DNA of 64,000 nt from Paenibacillus sp. FSL H8-0548 (GTDB lineage Bacteria; Bacillota; Bacilli; Paenibacillales; Paenibacillaceae): assembly GCF_038630985.1 (NCBI RefSeq), contig NZ_CP152049.1, positions 2,561,501 to 2,625,500 of the forward strand, given 5' to 3'. A model generated the notes under the pieces. The model was given only the letters and a program-made list of their open reading frames with translations, was not told the origin of the DNA and did no database searches. Below, in pieces: positions 1-9,813 of the stretch (its first letter is position 1; each line of letters starts with the position of its first letter). Made by a program: the position numbers and the translations under genes.

Positions 1-1905
1 GCGTACCCGCTTAAGGACATGGATTTCGAGAGCGAAGCTGAGACGAAGAAAGAGATATCTGGAAAGTGGTACGCCTATACGAACGGGAGGAACACCAAGT
101 ACGTGCTGGAGGCGCCTGCACCGAAGCATTCGGGGCGTGCCCAGCGTATCCGCCTGCATAGCGATGATGAAGCCTATGCTGGCATCGCGCAGAAGGCTGC
201 GCTCAAGGGGCCAGCGGATTACGCGGTCAAGCTCGTGGCTCGTGCCTCCGTCGAGCTGAAGGGGATCATCGTCGAAGCGGTGGACCGGCGCTCGGAAGAG
301 CTCCTTGGACAAGTCCGGATCGAACTCGAAAGTCACAACTGGCGTGAGTACGAAGCGCAGCTGTCTATTGCCCGCGAATGCGTTGACGCCGAAATCCGCG
401 TATATGTACCGGCCGATCACCCGAGGTGGATCGATCATGTGTCCACCGGAATGCTTTGGATCGACCATGTGTCGGTTTTATCGGTAGACAGCATCGCCAT
501 GGTGAAGCGTGAAGTAATCGATATGACTCGGGATCTGAACGCGGGAATGATGAGGTTAGCCGGCAACTATATTAGTGCCTACCACTGGGAGCATGGCGTA
601 GGCCCGGTCCTTGAGAGACCGGTCATGTATAACGAAGCATGGGGCGGCTGGACCAGCAAATATTTTGGCACGGACGAATTTATTCAGTTTTGCCGCGAGC
701 TTCAGGTGGAACCCCTCATCTGCGTAAATGACGGATCGGGTACACCTGAGGAAGCTGCCCAGTGGATTGAATACTGTAACGGCGGCGTCGATACGCCAAT
801 GGGAGCGCAGCGTGCAGCGAACGGGAATCCTGAGCCTTACAATGTCCGCTATTGGGAAATTGGCAACGAGGTATGGGGACAATGGCAGGTCGGTACTTGC
901 TCCGCGGAGCAGTTTGCTAGGCGTACGCTTTCCTTCGCCGAAGCCATGAAGGCAGCTGATCCCTCTATCGTTCTTCTGGCTTGCGGTCACTTCCAGCAGG
1001 AGTGGAACAAAACTGTCCTCGATCTAGCCGGTGAGCATTTTGATTATCTTACCCTACATCTGTATCACGGCTACGGTCCTTTCGGCATGAACCAGAATAC
1101 GCCGGCGGAGGATCGGTATAAGGCGATTGCTTCTTATCCCGAATTTACCCGTCATCACATCGCGCAGACGGCAGAGCATATTCAAGCGGATGCGAAGCAT
1201 AGCCATGTGAAGCTGGCAATTACCGAATACAATACGATGTATTATCCGAACACGATTCGGAAAGGGCTGCTGAACGAGCATACATTGGGTGCGGCGGTAG
1301 CCAACGCTGCTAACTTGAATGAAATGATACGCTGCAGCGATATGGTTCATATCGGCAGCTTCTCCGATCTGGTGAACGGCTGGCTTGGTGGATGCATCCG
1401 TGTTGGCGATAATTATGCAGATCAATATTGCGGCAAGGAGCCAGGCTGGAGCGGACTGCCGCTTACCATATATGGGACGCCAACTTATGAAGTGATGAAG
1501 CTTTACGCGAATCGGGATGTGAAGCATATTCTTCCCATCGAAGCCAAGTGCGGGACGTTTGCCGTTCCGTCGCTCAAGGAGACTCCTATTGCGCTTAACG
1601 CGCTGCCTGATCTTGACATTGTGGCAGGCACGAATGATGACCGAAGCTCCGTCATCGTATTTATCGTGAACCGCAGCTTGAATGAGGTGAAGGCGGCACT
1701 AGACCTGCAAGCGTTCGAAGCCTCGGAAGAAACGATTCTATACGAAATTACGGGAGATTCCTACGACGATATCAATTCCGTGTTCGAGCCAGAACGGATG
1801 ATCTGTAAGAAAAGAGTCGTCCCTGCCGAAGAATGGAAGCTCGGCTACCCGCTGCGCCCTACATCCGTTTATGTATTGGAGTTTAAAGCGGAGCACAAGA
1901 ATTAG
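1..1905 (+). CDS. GH51 alpha-L-arabinofuranosidase, 5' end outside window
   Basis: Likely releases terminal L-arabinofuranose from arabinan or arabinoxylan oligosaccharides, probably in the cytoplasm. The frame is open to base 1; an ATG exists at 19, but no clear ribosome binding site precedes it, so the true start probably lies upstream of the window. Roughly the first 150 residues are a beta-rich accessory domain. A TIM-barrel region follows, with WEIGNE (predicted acid/base Glu at codon 868-870) and ITEYN (predicted nucleophile Glu at codon 1225-1227), the retaining GH51 pair. A C-terminal beta domain closes the protein. The stop is 10 bases before the GH2 start, so the two genes are an operon. 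The family call is firm; exact substrate is inferred. Confidence 0.88.
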   Translation, partial: AYPLKDMDFESEAETKKEISGKWYAYTNGRNTKYVLEAPAPKHSGRAQRIRLHSDDEAYAGIAQKAALKGPADYAVKLVARASVELKGIIVEAVDRRSEELLGQVRIELESHNWREYEAQLSIARECVDAEIRVYVPADHPRWIDHVSTGMLWIDHVSVLSVDSIAMVKREVIDMTRDLNAGMMRLAGNYISAYHWEHGVGPVLERPVMYNEAWGGWTSKYFGTDEFIQFCRELQVEPLICVNDGSGTPEEAAQWIEYCNGGVDTPMGAQRAANGNPEPYNVRYWEIGNEVWGQWQVGTCSAEQFARRTLSFAEAMKAADPSIVLLACGHFQQEWNKTVLDLAGEHFDYLTLHLYHGYGPFGMNQNTPAEDRYKAIASYPEFTRHHIAQTAEHIQADAKHSHVKLAITEYNTMYYPNTIRKGLLNEHTLGAAVANAANLNEMIRCSDMVHIGSFSDLVNGWLGGCIRVGDNYADQYCGKEPGWSGLPLTIYGTPTYEVMKLYANRDVKHILPIEAKCGTFAVPSLKETPIALNALPDLDIVAGTNDDRSSVIVFIVNRSLNEVKAALDLQAFEASEETILYEITGDSYDDINSVFEPERMICKKRVVPAEEWKLGYPLRPTSVYVLEFKAEHKN

Positions 1906-1915
1906 GAGGAGTGGC

Positions 1916-3682
1916 ATGACAACTAAGGCATATATCAAAAATTATCCCAGGCCTCAATTTGTACGCGACAATTGGTTATGCTTAAACGGTGAATGGAGCT
2001 TTCGCTTCGATGATCGCAGCATGGGGGAGATCGAGAAGTGGCACGAGAAATTTGAAGAGACCCACAAAATAATCGTGCCCTTTACGTACGAAACCAAAGC
2101 GAGTGGAATTGGGATCGAAGAATTCCATCCGCAGGTATGGTACAACAAAGCTATCCACATCCCGAAGGAAGCTGAAGCGAAACGGGTCATCCTTCATTTC
2201 CAAGCGGTGGATTACGAAGCCAAAGTGTGGGTAAACGGAATATTAGCAGGCACACATCAGGGCGGCTATGCGGCCTTCTCGTTCGATATAACCCCGTATC
2301 TCGAATTCGGGGCTGAAAATCAAGTCACGGTGAAGGCAGAAGACAGCAATAGCTGCTATCAGCCCCGCGGCAAGCAGCGCTGGACGGAGAACAATTTCGA
2401 ATGCTTCTATGTCCAGACGACTGGAATTTGGCAGACGGTATGGATGGAATACGTGGAGGAACAGCGTCTTGACGCTGTCAAAATCACACCGGATTTCGAC
2501 CGTTCCATCGTCCGTTTCGATTACGAGGTGATCGGGGCGGAGGCAGCAGGAGCCGGTGATTTAAGGCTGGAAGCTATCGTTACATTCAAAGGCAAGCCTG
2601 TAAAACGGGTTAGCCTTGTGATCGATCGCCCTTGCTTAACCGTTGAGGTTGATCTGCTGCATGAGGCAAACGGGCCGTGGAAAAGAAGCTTCTGGTCTCC
2701 GCAGCATCCGAACTTATACGACGTGGAATTTGTGCTGTATGCGAAGGATCAGGTCGTAGACAGAGTGTCCTCCTATTTTGGCATGCGGAAAGTTTCCATT
2801 AAGAACGGGGAGGTGCTGCTGAACAATGTGCCAATTTATCAGCGATTGATTCTGGACCAAGGATATTGGACAGACAGCCATTTAACTCCGCCAAGTGAGG
2901 AAGCTCTGATCGAAGATATCGATCATATTCTAGCGATGGGCTACAACGGCGTGCGTAAGCATATGAAGATCGAGGATGCCCGCTTTCTCTATTGGTGCGA
3001 CGTGAAAGGTCTGCTTGTGTGGTCCGAGATGGCGGCCACCTTCGAATTTCATGACAAAGCGGTTGATGCGTTCACGAGAGAATGGCTGGAGATTGTGAAG
3101 CAGCAATATAACCATCCAAGTATTATTACTTGGGTTCCATTTAACGAATCATGGGGCGTAGCGTCCATTCTACACGATAAGCGGCAGCAGAAGTTCACGG
3201 AGGGCATTTATCATCTGACGAAAGCCATCGATCCATATCGTCCGGTTATTACGAACGACGGCTGGGAGCACACCGTGTCGGACATCCTAACGCTGCATGA
3301 TTATGTCGCTTCAGGAGACGATTTCTTGAAGCGTTATGCGAGCAAGGAAGCGATCGTGAACAACGAAAAGACTTGCAATCAATGGAAGTACGCGTTTGCG
3401 GAGGATTATGCATACCGAGGGCAGCCGATTATCATCAGTGAATTCGGCGGCATCGCTTTTCAGTCGGACAAAGGCTGGGGCTACGGTGATCAAGTTGTTT
3501 CGGAGGAGGATTTCATTCGTCGTTTCCGCAGCATCACCCAAGCGATTAAGGACGTCAAGTATATTAGTGGATACTGCTATACGCAGCTTTCGGATGTTCA
3601 GCAGGAAATCAACGGGCTTCTGACGGAGGATCGTCAGCCGAAAATTCCATTGGCTACGATCAAAGCCATTAATTTAGCCTGA
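1916..3682 (+). CDS. GH2 family glycoside hydrolase (588 aa)
   Basis: A retaining GH2 enzyme of the compact type common in Paenibacillus. The N-terminal sugar-binding jelly roll (about residues 10-190) and immunoglobulin-like domain lead into a TIM barrel with FNESWG (acid/base Glu411) and ISEFGG (nucleophile Glu509). I chose ATG 1916 because AGGAGG lies just upstream at 1904-1909; a longer frame from 1871 overlaps the GH51 gene and has no good ribosome site. No signal peptide is seen, so it probably acts on imported oligosaccharides. Co-transcription with GH51 suggests an arabinose-containing substrate. Whether it is a beta-galactosidase, beta-glucuronidase or arabinosidase cannot be told from the sequence. 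Confidence 0.87.
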   Translation: MTTKAYIKNYPRPQFVRDNWLCLNGEWSFRFDDRSMGEIEKWHEKFEETHKIIVPFTYETKASGIGIEEFHPQVWYNKAIHIPKEAEAKRVILHFQAVDYEAKVWVNGILAGTHQGGYAAFSFDITPYLEFGAENQVTVKAEDSNSCYQPRGKQRWTENNFECFYVQTTGIWQTVWMEYVEEQRLDAVKITPDFDRSIVRFDYEVIGAEAAGAGDLRLEAIVTFKGKPVKRVSLVIDRPCLTVEVDLLHEANGPWKRSFWSPQHPNLYDVEFVLYAKDQVVDRVSSYFGMRKVSIKNGEVLLNNVPIYQRLILDQGYWTDSHLTPPSEEALIEDIDHILAMGYNGVRKHMKIEDARFLYWCDVKGLLVWSEMAATFEFHDKAVDAFTREWLEIVKQQYNHPSIITWVPFNESWGVASILHDKRQQKFTEGIYHLTKAIDPYRPVITNDGWEHTVSDILTLHDYVASGDDFLKRYASKEAIVNNEKTCNQWKYAFAEDYAYRGQPIIISEFGGIAFQSDKGWGYGDQVVSEEDFIRRFRSITQAIKDVKYISGYCYTQLSDVQQEINGLLTEDRQPKIPLATIKAINLA

Positions 3683-3730
3683 GATGATTCCCTGAATCTT
3701 CAAAAATCGTCGGAATTGCTCGCATATTAA

Positions 3731-3772
3731 AAACAATCGTTCCGCCGTATTCGGCAGAACGATTGTTTTTTT
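3731..3772 (+). terminator. Bidirectional intrinsic terminator
   Basis: AACAATCGTTC pairs with GAACGATTGTT around a GC-rich loop that itself contains CCG/CGG, followed by a run of seven T. A-rich sequence on the other side lets it also stop transcription of the convergent AraC gene. Confidence 0.85.
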
Positions 3773-3773
3773 G

Positions 3774-3797
3774 AAAATATAGGAAAGTAGATCATTT
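3774..3797 (+). repeat. Remnant of the 98-bp palindromic element
   Basis: The first 24 bases match the left end of the element found complete at 16058, 21874, 25741 and 25839 (AAATATAGGAAAGTA then ATCATTT). It directly follows the terminator T-tract. The last lysine codon and stop codon of the convergent AraC gene lie inside it, so only the left end is present or retained here. Confidence 0.6.
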
Positions 3798-4634
3798 TCG
3801 GTAAAAGCTTGGTGGCTGTCCATGGTACCTTTTAAATGCATGAGTAAAGGAGTACACGTCTGAAAACCCGAGCGAAAGGGCGATATGAGAAATTGGAAGA
3901 ACCGTCGTTTTCACTATTTTCATAGCATCTGTCATGATCAGGTTCGTCAGGTAACGATGTGGCCGAATGCCGACTTTCTGGTGAAAGACGTTCGAAAAAT
4001 GCGACCGGTGGATCCCAATATGATCAGCAATGTCTGTGACGGTTATTCCTTCCTTATAATACAAATGAATGTAGTCGATGCTTGTAGCAACCCAATCATT
4101 GGTTGTTGTGGATGCTTTAATTGGTTTAGATAATCGAACGATCTGATTCAGTAAAGAATAAAAGCTTTGAGTTAAGGAGAAGTCATCCTGTTTCACGAGA
4201 TGCTTCCATTCAGATGCAAACTGCAAAAAGGACTGCTCCAGATCCTGATCAAAAAAATTTTTGATATAGGGGTGTTTGAGTGTAAGTCCAAGGCGGCGGG
4301 TGACCAGCGGCATCTGTTTGCCCTCGGCAGCAACCCAAAACATCTTGAGAGCAGGCTCTTCACAAGGAGTAATATAATATTCATGAATGCTATGAGGAAA
4401 TAAAACGAATAGATCACCTCGCGTAAGCGTGGTCTCTTCCTGATTCATACGCAGGGTAACCTGGCCTGCAAGAACGAAGTGCAAGCTATAATAAGCAATA
4501 AAGCGCGGACCGATATGATAATTTGGCTTTGCCTCATTATGGCCTATACGGATGGGTATAACGCCGTTATGTTTTTCGAGCGCATTTGGAGTATGATACA
4601 AATGCTCCGCATATTCATGGGTAAACTCTATCAT
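3792..4634 (-). CDS. AraC family transcriptional regulator (280 aa)
   Basis: Sugar-responsive DNA-binding regulator. Residues about 20-150 form a cupin-like ligand-binding domain; residues about 185-278 carry the two helix-turn-helix motifs of AraC, including the second-helix signature around ISHIALSLGFSDVYSFTHAF. It lies downstream of and in the same direction as the sulfatase gene, and converges with the GH51-GH2 operon. It probably controls one or both of these. The C-terminal codon and stop fall inside a repeat-element remnant, so the last residues may differ from relatives elsewhere. Confidence 0.9.
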   Translation of the reverse strand: MIEFTHEYAEHLYHTPNALEKHNGVIPIRIGHNEAKPNYHIGPRFIAYYSLHFVLAGQVTLRMNQEETTLTRGDLFVLFPHSIHEYYITPCEEPALKMFWVAAEGKQMPLVTRRLGLTLKHPYIKNFFDQDLEQSFLQFASEWKHLVKQDDFSLTQSFYSLLNQIVRLSKPIKASTTTNDWVATSIDYIHLYYKEGITVTDIADHIGIHRSHFSNVFHQKVGIRPHRYLTNLIMTDAMKIVKTTVLPISHIALSLGFSDVYSFTHAFKRYHGQPPSFYRK

Positions 4635-4730
4635 GGAAACGACCTCTTCCGAAGTTAAAGTTGATGAAAGACACTATCATTTTAACATCGTCAGCGATAG
4701 GTGAATAGCAACCCGTCATTCAGGGTGAAA

Positions 4731-4793
4731 AGGGCTCAAGCCTGTGAACTGCCATGATCCAATGGTTTCGGCTCGGCTGCAGGCTTGAAGGCT
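4731..4793 (-). terminator. Weak hairpin between sulfatase and AraC genes
   Basis: TCAAGCCTG (4736-4744) and CAGGCTTGA (4780-4788) form a 9-bp stem with a long loop. On the minus strand it is followed by CCCTTTT, a poor T-tract. It may partly terminate after the sulfatase gene. Confidence 0.4.
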
Positions 4794-4806
4794 CCGTTTG
4801 GACAAG

Positions 4807-6342
4807 TTAAGCGTGACAAATTCTAGGCATTGGCATCGCTTCTTTACCGAGTTCAGCCCATATGTATTTTAATAGAAGCTCTGATTTTAGGCTGGAGAAA
4901 TCAGGATTGTTCCACAAGTTACGAAGCTCGTTCGGATCCTCTTGCAGATCAAAAATCTCACCGTAAGTCTGGTTGTAATAAACCGTAACTTTATATCGTT
5001 CGTCCACATACGTTTTCTGATGGATGGTAGTTGCCTCATGCCGGAACTCGCAAATGGCATGGTCTCTCGCTTTATCTGACGTCCCGAGCCAAACCTCCTT
5101 CTGGTCTACTCCTGTCATTGCATGAGGGATAGGCAGATTTGAGAAGGACAGGAAGGTAGGGGCAAGATCGACGAGTGATTGGAATGCCGCAGAGGTTTTT
5201 CCTGCCGCAATATGCCCCGGGTATCTCACGATGAACGGCAGCTTTATCAAATCCTCATAGTGGAAGCCGCCCTTAGCCTGTAGGCCGTGCTGCCCAAAGA
5301 AATGGCCATGGTCGGTAGTGAATACGATTAATGTATTGTCGGCAATACCCAGCTCGTCTAATTTATCAAGAATAGTGCCAATATATTTATCCATCATGCT
5401 GATCATGCCGTAATACACAGCGACCAGCTTTTTTCTGTCCTCTTCCGTCAGCTTGAACTTGCTGCCGTACTCGTAATAGTGATGGGAGCGGTAACCGTGA
5501 ATGTCAAATCCGCTCTCCCTCAAATTCGAGAAGTCAGGAGCCTCCTCTTGAGTCATCCGAAAATGCGGTGGATTATTGTCGTGTTCACCTGGAACGAGGG
5601 AAGGGATGGTAAGCTGATCGGGGTCATACATCGTATCCCATGGCTCCGGCACTAGGTATTCAGGGTGTGGGTCAAAAAAGCTGGACCACAAGAAAAAGCT
5701 GTCGTCATCCTGATTGTATTGTTCCAATAACGCATTCGTTCGTTCAGCGATCCAGGTGTTATAGTGGTACTTTTCAGGAATTGGCCATTTGTAAGTTTGG
5801 TTTGGATCCATGGTGCCTGTCGGCGGCAAGAAATAATCTCGCCAATTGGCACATCCTTTGTCCTCCATCCAAGCTGCATAGTGCTGCCCGACATGTGCTT
5901 CATTTGTGTGATTTCGTGCTAACTCGACATGGGAGAAGCCATAAAAAGAATCCTTGCTTGTTCTCCAGTAATCCAAATCCTGAAGAATGGGGTACGATTC
6001 GAGCGATGGATATTCTTCTGTTGAATGCAGGGGTTGAAAATGCGCCTTGCCAACCAACGCGGTTTTATATCCGGCTTGCTGGAAGTCCTCACCAATGGTA
6101 TGACGATCCTCAAGCAGCTTCGTTCCAAGCGTCCAAGCTCCATGCTGGCTTGGATACATGCCAGTAATTATGGATGCACGGCTCGGCGTGCAAGTAGGGT
6201 TAGGGCAATAGGCTCGGTTGAAAGTTGTACCTTCACGAACGAGTCGGTCCAGATTGGGAGTATGGATTTCATCGTTAAATGCGCCTATCGTATTCCAATG
6301 CTGCTGGTCGCTCGTAATCAGTAGAATATTTGGTTTTTTCAT
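4807..6342 (-). CDS. Type I sulfatase (formylglycine-dependent)
   Basis: Hydrolyses sulfate esters, most likely on a sulfated carbohydrate. The N-terminus carries the metal-binding SDQQ (Asp12) and the sulfatase signature CTPSR at residues 51-55, whose Cys51 would be converted to formylglycine by an FGE-type enzyme not encoded here. A second metal site, TTDHGHFFGQHG, lies in the C-terminal half. I start it at 6342 because a strong AAGGAGATG ribosome site precedes that ATG; the frame continues upstream to 6411 without such support. No signal peptide, so it seems cytoplasmic. It sits head-to-tail with the AraC regulator and divergent from the chromate transporter genes. The precise substrate (choline, sulfated sugar or glycosaminoglycan unit) is unknown. 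Confidence 0.87.
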   Translation of the reverse strand: MKKPNILLITSDQQHWNTIGAFNDEIHTPNLDRLVREGTTFNRAYCPNPTCTPSRASIITGMYPSQHGAWTLGTKLLEDRHTIGEDFQQAGYKTALVGKAHFQPLHSTEEYPSLESYPILQDLDYWRTSKDSFYGFSHVELARNHTNEAHVGQHYAAWMEDKGCANWRDYFLPPTGTMDPNQTYKWPIPEKYHYNTWIAERTNALLEQYNQDDDSFFLWSSFFDPHPEYLVPEPWDTMYDPDQLTIPSLVPGEHDNNPPHFRMTQEEAPDFSNLRESGFDIHGYRSHHYYEYGSKFKLTEEDRKKLVAVYYGMISMMDKYIGTILDKLDELGIADNTLIVFTTDHGHFFGQHGLQAKGGFHYEDLIKLPFIVRYPGHIAAGKTSAAFQSLVDLAPTFLSFSNLPIPHAMTGVDQKEVWLGTSDKARDHAICEFRHEATTIHQKTYVDERYKVTVYYNQTYGEIFDLQEDPNELRNLWNNPDFSSLKSELLLKYIWAELGKEAMPMPRICHA

Positions 6343-6600
6343 CAATTCATCTCCTTCTTTGTTTTCATTATAGACAAGATTGGCAGTAAGTTGGATGACA
6401 TAATGTGTCATCGGGATTTGTTATTTTGTAAGATGTGGTTTAAAAAATGTTTTTACCATTATGGAATTAAGTTGTAAGATGAAGGAGCAAGAAAAAGGTT
6501 GAAACTGCAAACCTAATTCGAAAATAGCTTTAATTAATACCAAATCGGAATAAAGTGACTTGTTGTTAGAAAGACAATTATAGGAAGGTGGTGGTGGGAA

Positions 6601-7221
6601 ATGGATCGTTCTGAGTCGAGCTCTCCGCGGTTAATATCCCTGTTTTGGAGTTTTTTGAAACTTGCACCTGTTTCTTTTGGCGGCGGATATGCTACTTTCC
6701 CTGCGCTCGAGCGCGAGATTGTTGTCAGCAGAAAATGGATGAACGAAGGGGAATTACAAGAAACCCTTTCTCTTGCAGCTGCAGCCCCTGGAGGAGTAGC
6801 AATCAATGCTTCTTTCTTGATCGGATATCGTCTTGGCGGGTTGAAGGGGGCGGCCGCAGCGGCTATTGGTGCTATCGTACCGACCTGTCTCGTCGTTATC
6901 GGCCTCTTTCTTCTCTATCACAGCTTTAGTGACAGCTTGAAAGTAAAGGGTGCGTTAAGAGGTATAGGTTGGGGGATTGTTGCAATGATCCTATACACCG
7001 TTTTTAGGCTAGGGAGGACATCAATTAAAGATACACTTACTTTAGCCATTGCGATTATAAGCCTTATTCTTCTTTTCATAGAGACGCATCCCATATGGCT
7101 TATAGTCGGAGGCGCTGCTGCCGGTGCCGTTGCCACACATGACGGAGTACGGAGTGCAGCATGCTCGCAAACACGCAGCTCGGAGACTGGCGTCGACAGC
7201 TCCTATATGTATTTTATTTAA
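6601..7221 (+). CDS. chrA: Chromate transporter family protein, first half (short ChrA type)
   Basis: A six-helix integral membrane protein of the CHR family. The N-terminus holds the family pattern FLKLAPVSFGGGYATFP and, later, LAAAAPGGVAINASFLIGYRLGG. Length (206 aa) fits the short, single-domain CHR form that works as a pair, and the partner gene follows immediately. Family members export chromate, but Paenibacillus and Bacillus pairs often have no proven substrate, so the physiological ion is uncertain. The start is ATG 6601, after a purine-rich AGGAAGGTGGTGG stretch. The C-terminal 30 residues are polar and not typical of the family. Confidence 0.85.
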   Translation: MDRSESSSPRLISLFWSFLKLAPVSFGGGYATFPALEREIVVSRKWMNEGELQETLSLAAAAPGGVAINASFLIGYRLGGLKGAAAAAIGAIVPTCLVVIGLFLLYHSFSDSLKVKGALRGIGWGIVAMILYTVFRLGRTSIKDTLTLAIAIISLILLFIETHPIWLIVGGAAAGAVATHDGVRSAACSQTRSSETGVDSSYMYFI

Positions 7222-7245
7222 GTGAATCCATCAGGGGGTGAAATC

Positions 7246-7776
7246 GTGATAGCGCTATTTTGGTTCTTTCTGCAAATGGGATTCGTGTCGTTTGGCGGAG
7301 GGTATGCGTTAATCCCTTTGATCGAGAGGGAGACGGAACGCCAAGCCTGGATGAGTAATGACATGCTTGTAGACGCGATCGCTGTCGCAGGCATGTCTCC
7401 CGGTCCGATTGCTGTTAATTTAGGTATGCTTGTCGGCTATCAAACATATGGGGCGACCGGGGCCATTGCTAGCGTGCTAGGCTTGCTGCTGCCTTCCATG
7501 CTGATGACTGCCGGGCTGATTTATTTCATCACTAGGGATCATAAAAACTACCTGAAGCGCTGCATGTATGGGGTTCAGCCTGTGGTTACAGCTCTTATAT
7601 TTTTTGCCGCATATCAGCTGTGCAGAGTCCATCTATCCACAAGCTCGCCTGCCAGTGAATTACTGCCCGCCTTACTAATTGTAGGGACATGTCTATTCAT
7701 GCTATTGCGCTTACGAATGCATCCGTTTGCGATTCTCTTATTCTCAGGGATATGCGGGGCGGCATTCTATGCGTAA
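7246..7776 (+). CDS. chrA: Chromate transporter family protein, second half
   Basis: Partner of the preceding gene, a short CHR membrane protein of about 176 aa carrying FVSFGGGYALIPLIERE and AGMSPGPIAVNLGMLVGY. I start it at GTG 7246 because AGGGGG lies seven bases upstream; the in-frame GTG at 7222 directly abuts the previous stop and has no ribosome site. The two halves correspond to the N- and C-terminal domains of full-length ChrA and should assemble as a heterodimer. Two terminator hairpins follow. No neighbouring gene points to chromate resistance. Confidence 0.84.
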   Translation: MIALFWFFLQMGFVSFGGGYALIPLIERETERQAWMSNDMLVDAIAVAGMSPGPIAVNLGMLVGYQTYGATGAIASVLGLLLPSMLMTAGLIYFITRDHKNYLKRCMYGVQPVVTALIFFAAYQLCRVHLSTSSPASELLPALLIVGTCLFMLLRLRMHPFAILLFSGICGAAFYA

Positions 7777-7821
7777 CAAAACAGGACAGTCGAAGGATTC
7801 CAAATAAATTCAGATACTCTT

Positions 7822-7856
7822 CAAGCTGTCGAGAAAGCTCTCGACAGCTTGTTTTA
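7822..7856 (+). terminator. Intrinsic terminator after the chr pair
   Basis: A perfect 13-bp stem, CAAGCTGTCGAGA with TCTCGACAGCTTG around an AAGC loop, followed by TTTT. A second terminator lies about 45 bases further on. Confidence 0.8.
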
Positions 7857-7900
7857 CGTGATACTGATCGCTCTGCCACGGATCTTATCGTCGTATCTCT

Positions 7901-7929
7901 AGCTTTCATATGCAGAGAGCTTTTTTTTT
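7901..7929 (+). terminator. Second intrinsic terminator
   Basis: AGCTTTC pairs with GAGAGCT (one wobble) over a 7-base loop and is followed by nine T. It insulates the kinase gene at 8038 from the chr pair. Confidence 0.7.
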
Positions 7930-8037
7930 GTCAACAGCAAAAATTTAAAGTGAATGCTTTAAATCGGGACTTTCTTTTTTTCTCGAATTTTGTGTATAGT
8001 AGTTCCGATACAGCAACGAAAGAAGGGAATGTAGATA

Positions 8038-9813
8038 TTGAAAAAACTAGGACAGCTGAATACGCTGCGCAATCAGATATTTATTGGCTTTATGCTAGTA
8101 ATGGTCATCGTCTTGGCATCTGTCGGTTTTTTTACGTTTGACCAAGTTTCTGTACTTCTTCGCAACAATGCTGAAAAACATATACAGCAAACCGCAGTTC
8201 AGGCTATGGGAAAGTTAGATGTGCTTCTTGGGCAAATAGATACCCTTACGATGCAAGTGACTACGAACGCGTCCATTCAGCGGTTATTGGCACAAGAAAT
8301 CGATGGAACGCGGATTAGCTTTGAAGAGCGGCAATCGCTGCAGCAGGATGCGCGTAAGTATGAGGCCTACGCAACGGGGATTCGGTCCATAGAAATGTAT
8401 ACTCCGGATTACAGGAGGCTGTTCCCACTCGATGACATTAGTCTGGAAAACAGGGTGCCGATGGAGTGGATTAACCGTGCAGATAGCGGAAAGGGCCGCC
8501 TTGTCTGGCTCGGGTTTGACCCGCAGGACCCGAATGTGGTTGTTGCAATGCGTCATGTTCGTCTAATTGACCGCTCTTTTATCCATGCTGGCTATTTAAT
8601 GGTCTATATTGAAAAAGGTTATTTTGAGCTGACAGATAAGTTGACGGGCAACGAGAAAAAAACCGGTGAATCGATGGGGCTTTTTGATGGGAGGGGACAG
8701 AAAATTTATTCGGATTTCCCGGCTGATGTCGATGCGGGAATGATGCTGGGCCATGGTGGAGAAATAATTACAGTTGATGGCGAATCTTATATCGCTGTAC
8801 AGCAGGAGTCGGCGGAGACAGGCTGGAAGCTGGTCATTTTGACGCCCGTGAATTATACGACTGCAGGTATATCCGTCCTGCGTACGGCTATCCTTGTTTC
8901 AGGTGCTGTTGGCGGGTTGTTGTTTCTCGTGTTGACCTTTATTTTATCAACGATGATCACGCGTCCGATTCTAACTCTGATTAAGGCCATGCGCGGCTCC
9001 AGACTCGGTACGTTGAAGACAAATCCGAATTCATCCTCAACGATGGAAATTAACGAGCTAAACAACACCTATAATCAAATGGTTGATTCATTAAATGAAT
9101 TAATTGAGGTCGTTTACCAGAAGGAAATCATTCAAAGCCGCACGGAGCTAAAAGCTCTGCAATCCCAAATAAATCCACATTTTTTGTTCAACACGCTGGA
9201 AGCGTTTTATTGGGAGTTGGATGAGAAAGGGGAAGAGGAGCTCGCGCAAATTGTCGTTGCGATGTCTGGTCTCTTCCGTTATGTGATTAATCGCTCAGAC
9301 GATGATGAATGGGTTACGCTAGGGGACGAGCTTGAACACGCAGAAAGATATTTGAAAATAATGGAGATGCGAATGGTAGATAGGCTTATGTGGCGTATAG
9401 AAGCAGATGAGGAATGCCGCAAGGTACCGCTTCCGAAGCTGCTCATTCAGCCGCTAGTCGAAAATGCAATTCTGCATGGTATAGAGCAGCGTGTTGGACC
9501 AGGCACTGTTCGATTACACGCCGAGCCCTCGAGCCGTGAGGGTTATATTCGGGTAACCGTAACGGATGATGGACCGGGCATGGATAAGGATACTGTTTTG
9601 GCCTTGTATGCATCGATGAAGGAAGGACATGTGAGCGGCTCCAAGGGGACTGGTGTTGGAATATCCAACGTAGATCGCAGACTTAGGCTATATTATCTGG
9701 AAAACGGCGGATTGGAAATTCAAAGTGAATTAGGCCGAGGAACTAGCATTATTTTTAGCATACCGAATGGAAATGGAGGGAATAGTAAACGTGAAAACAA
9801 TATTAATCGTTGA
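8038..9813 (+). CDS. YesM-type sensor histidine kinase
   Basis: Membrane sensor that phosphorylates the YesN-type regulator encoded next. A transmembrane helix at about residues 12-32, an extracellular Cache-like domain to about 280, a second helix (about 285-310) and a HAMP region lead into the His_kinase domain, QINPHFLFN with His381, then an ATPase domain with N box (LVENAILHG) and G boxes (DDGPGMD, GTGVGISN). The start is TTG 8038 with AGAAGGGA upstream. It overlaps the regulator by 23 bases and precedes an ABC sugar importer, whose expression it probably controls in response to an extracellular oligosaccharide. Confidence 0.9.
   Translation: MKKLGQLNTLRNQIFIGFMLVMVIVLASVGFFTFDQVSVLLRNNAEKHIQQTAVQAMGKLDVLLGQIDTLTMQVTTNASIQRLLAQEIDGTRISFEERQSLQQDARKYEAYATGIRSIEMYTPDYRRLFPLDDISLENRVPMEWINRADSGKGRLVWLGFDPQDPNVVVAMRHVRLIDRSFIHAGYLMVYIEKGYFELTDKLTGNEKKTGESMGLFDGRGQKIYSDFPADVDAGMMLGHGGEIITVDGESYIAVQQESAETGWKLVILTPVNYTTAGISVLRTAILVSGAVGGLLFLVLTFILSTMITRPILTLIKAMRGSRLGTLKTNPNSSSTMEINELNNTYNQMVDSLNELIEVVYQKEIIQSRTELKALQSQINPHFLFNTLEAFYWELDEKGEEELAQIVVAMSGLFRYVINRSDDDEWVTLGDELEHAERYLKIMEMRMVDRLMWRIEADEECRKVPLPKLLIQPLVENAILHGIEQRVGPGTVRLHAEPSSREGYIRVTVTDDGPGMDKDTVLALYASMKEGHVSGSKGTGVGISNVDRRLRLYYLENGGLEIQSELGRGTSIIFSIPNGNGGNSKRENNINR

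Noticed and set aside
556..990. Minus-strand frame of 144 codons inside the GH51 gene
   Set aside because: Antisense shadow of a well-supported gene; composition is not protein-like.
4635..4806. Promoter for the AraC gene between it and the sulfatase gene
   Set aside because: I could not find a convincing -35/-10 pair on the minus strand. The weak hairpin there was listed instead.
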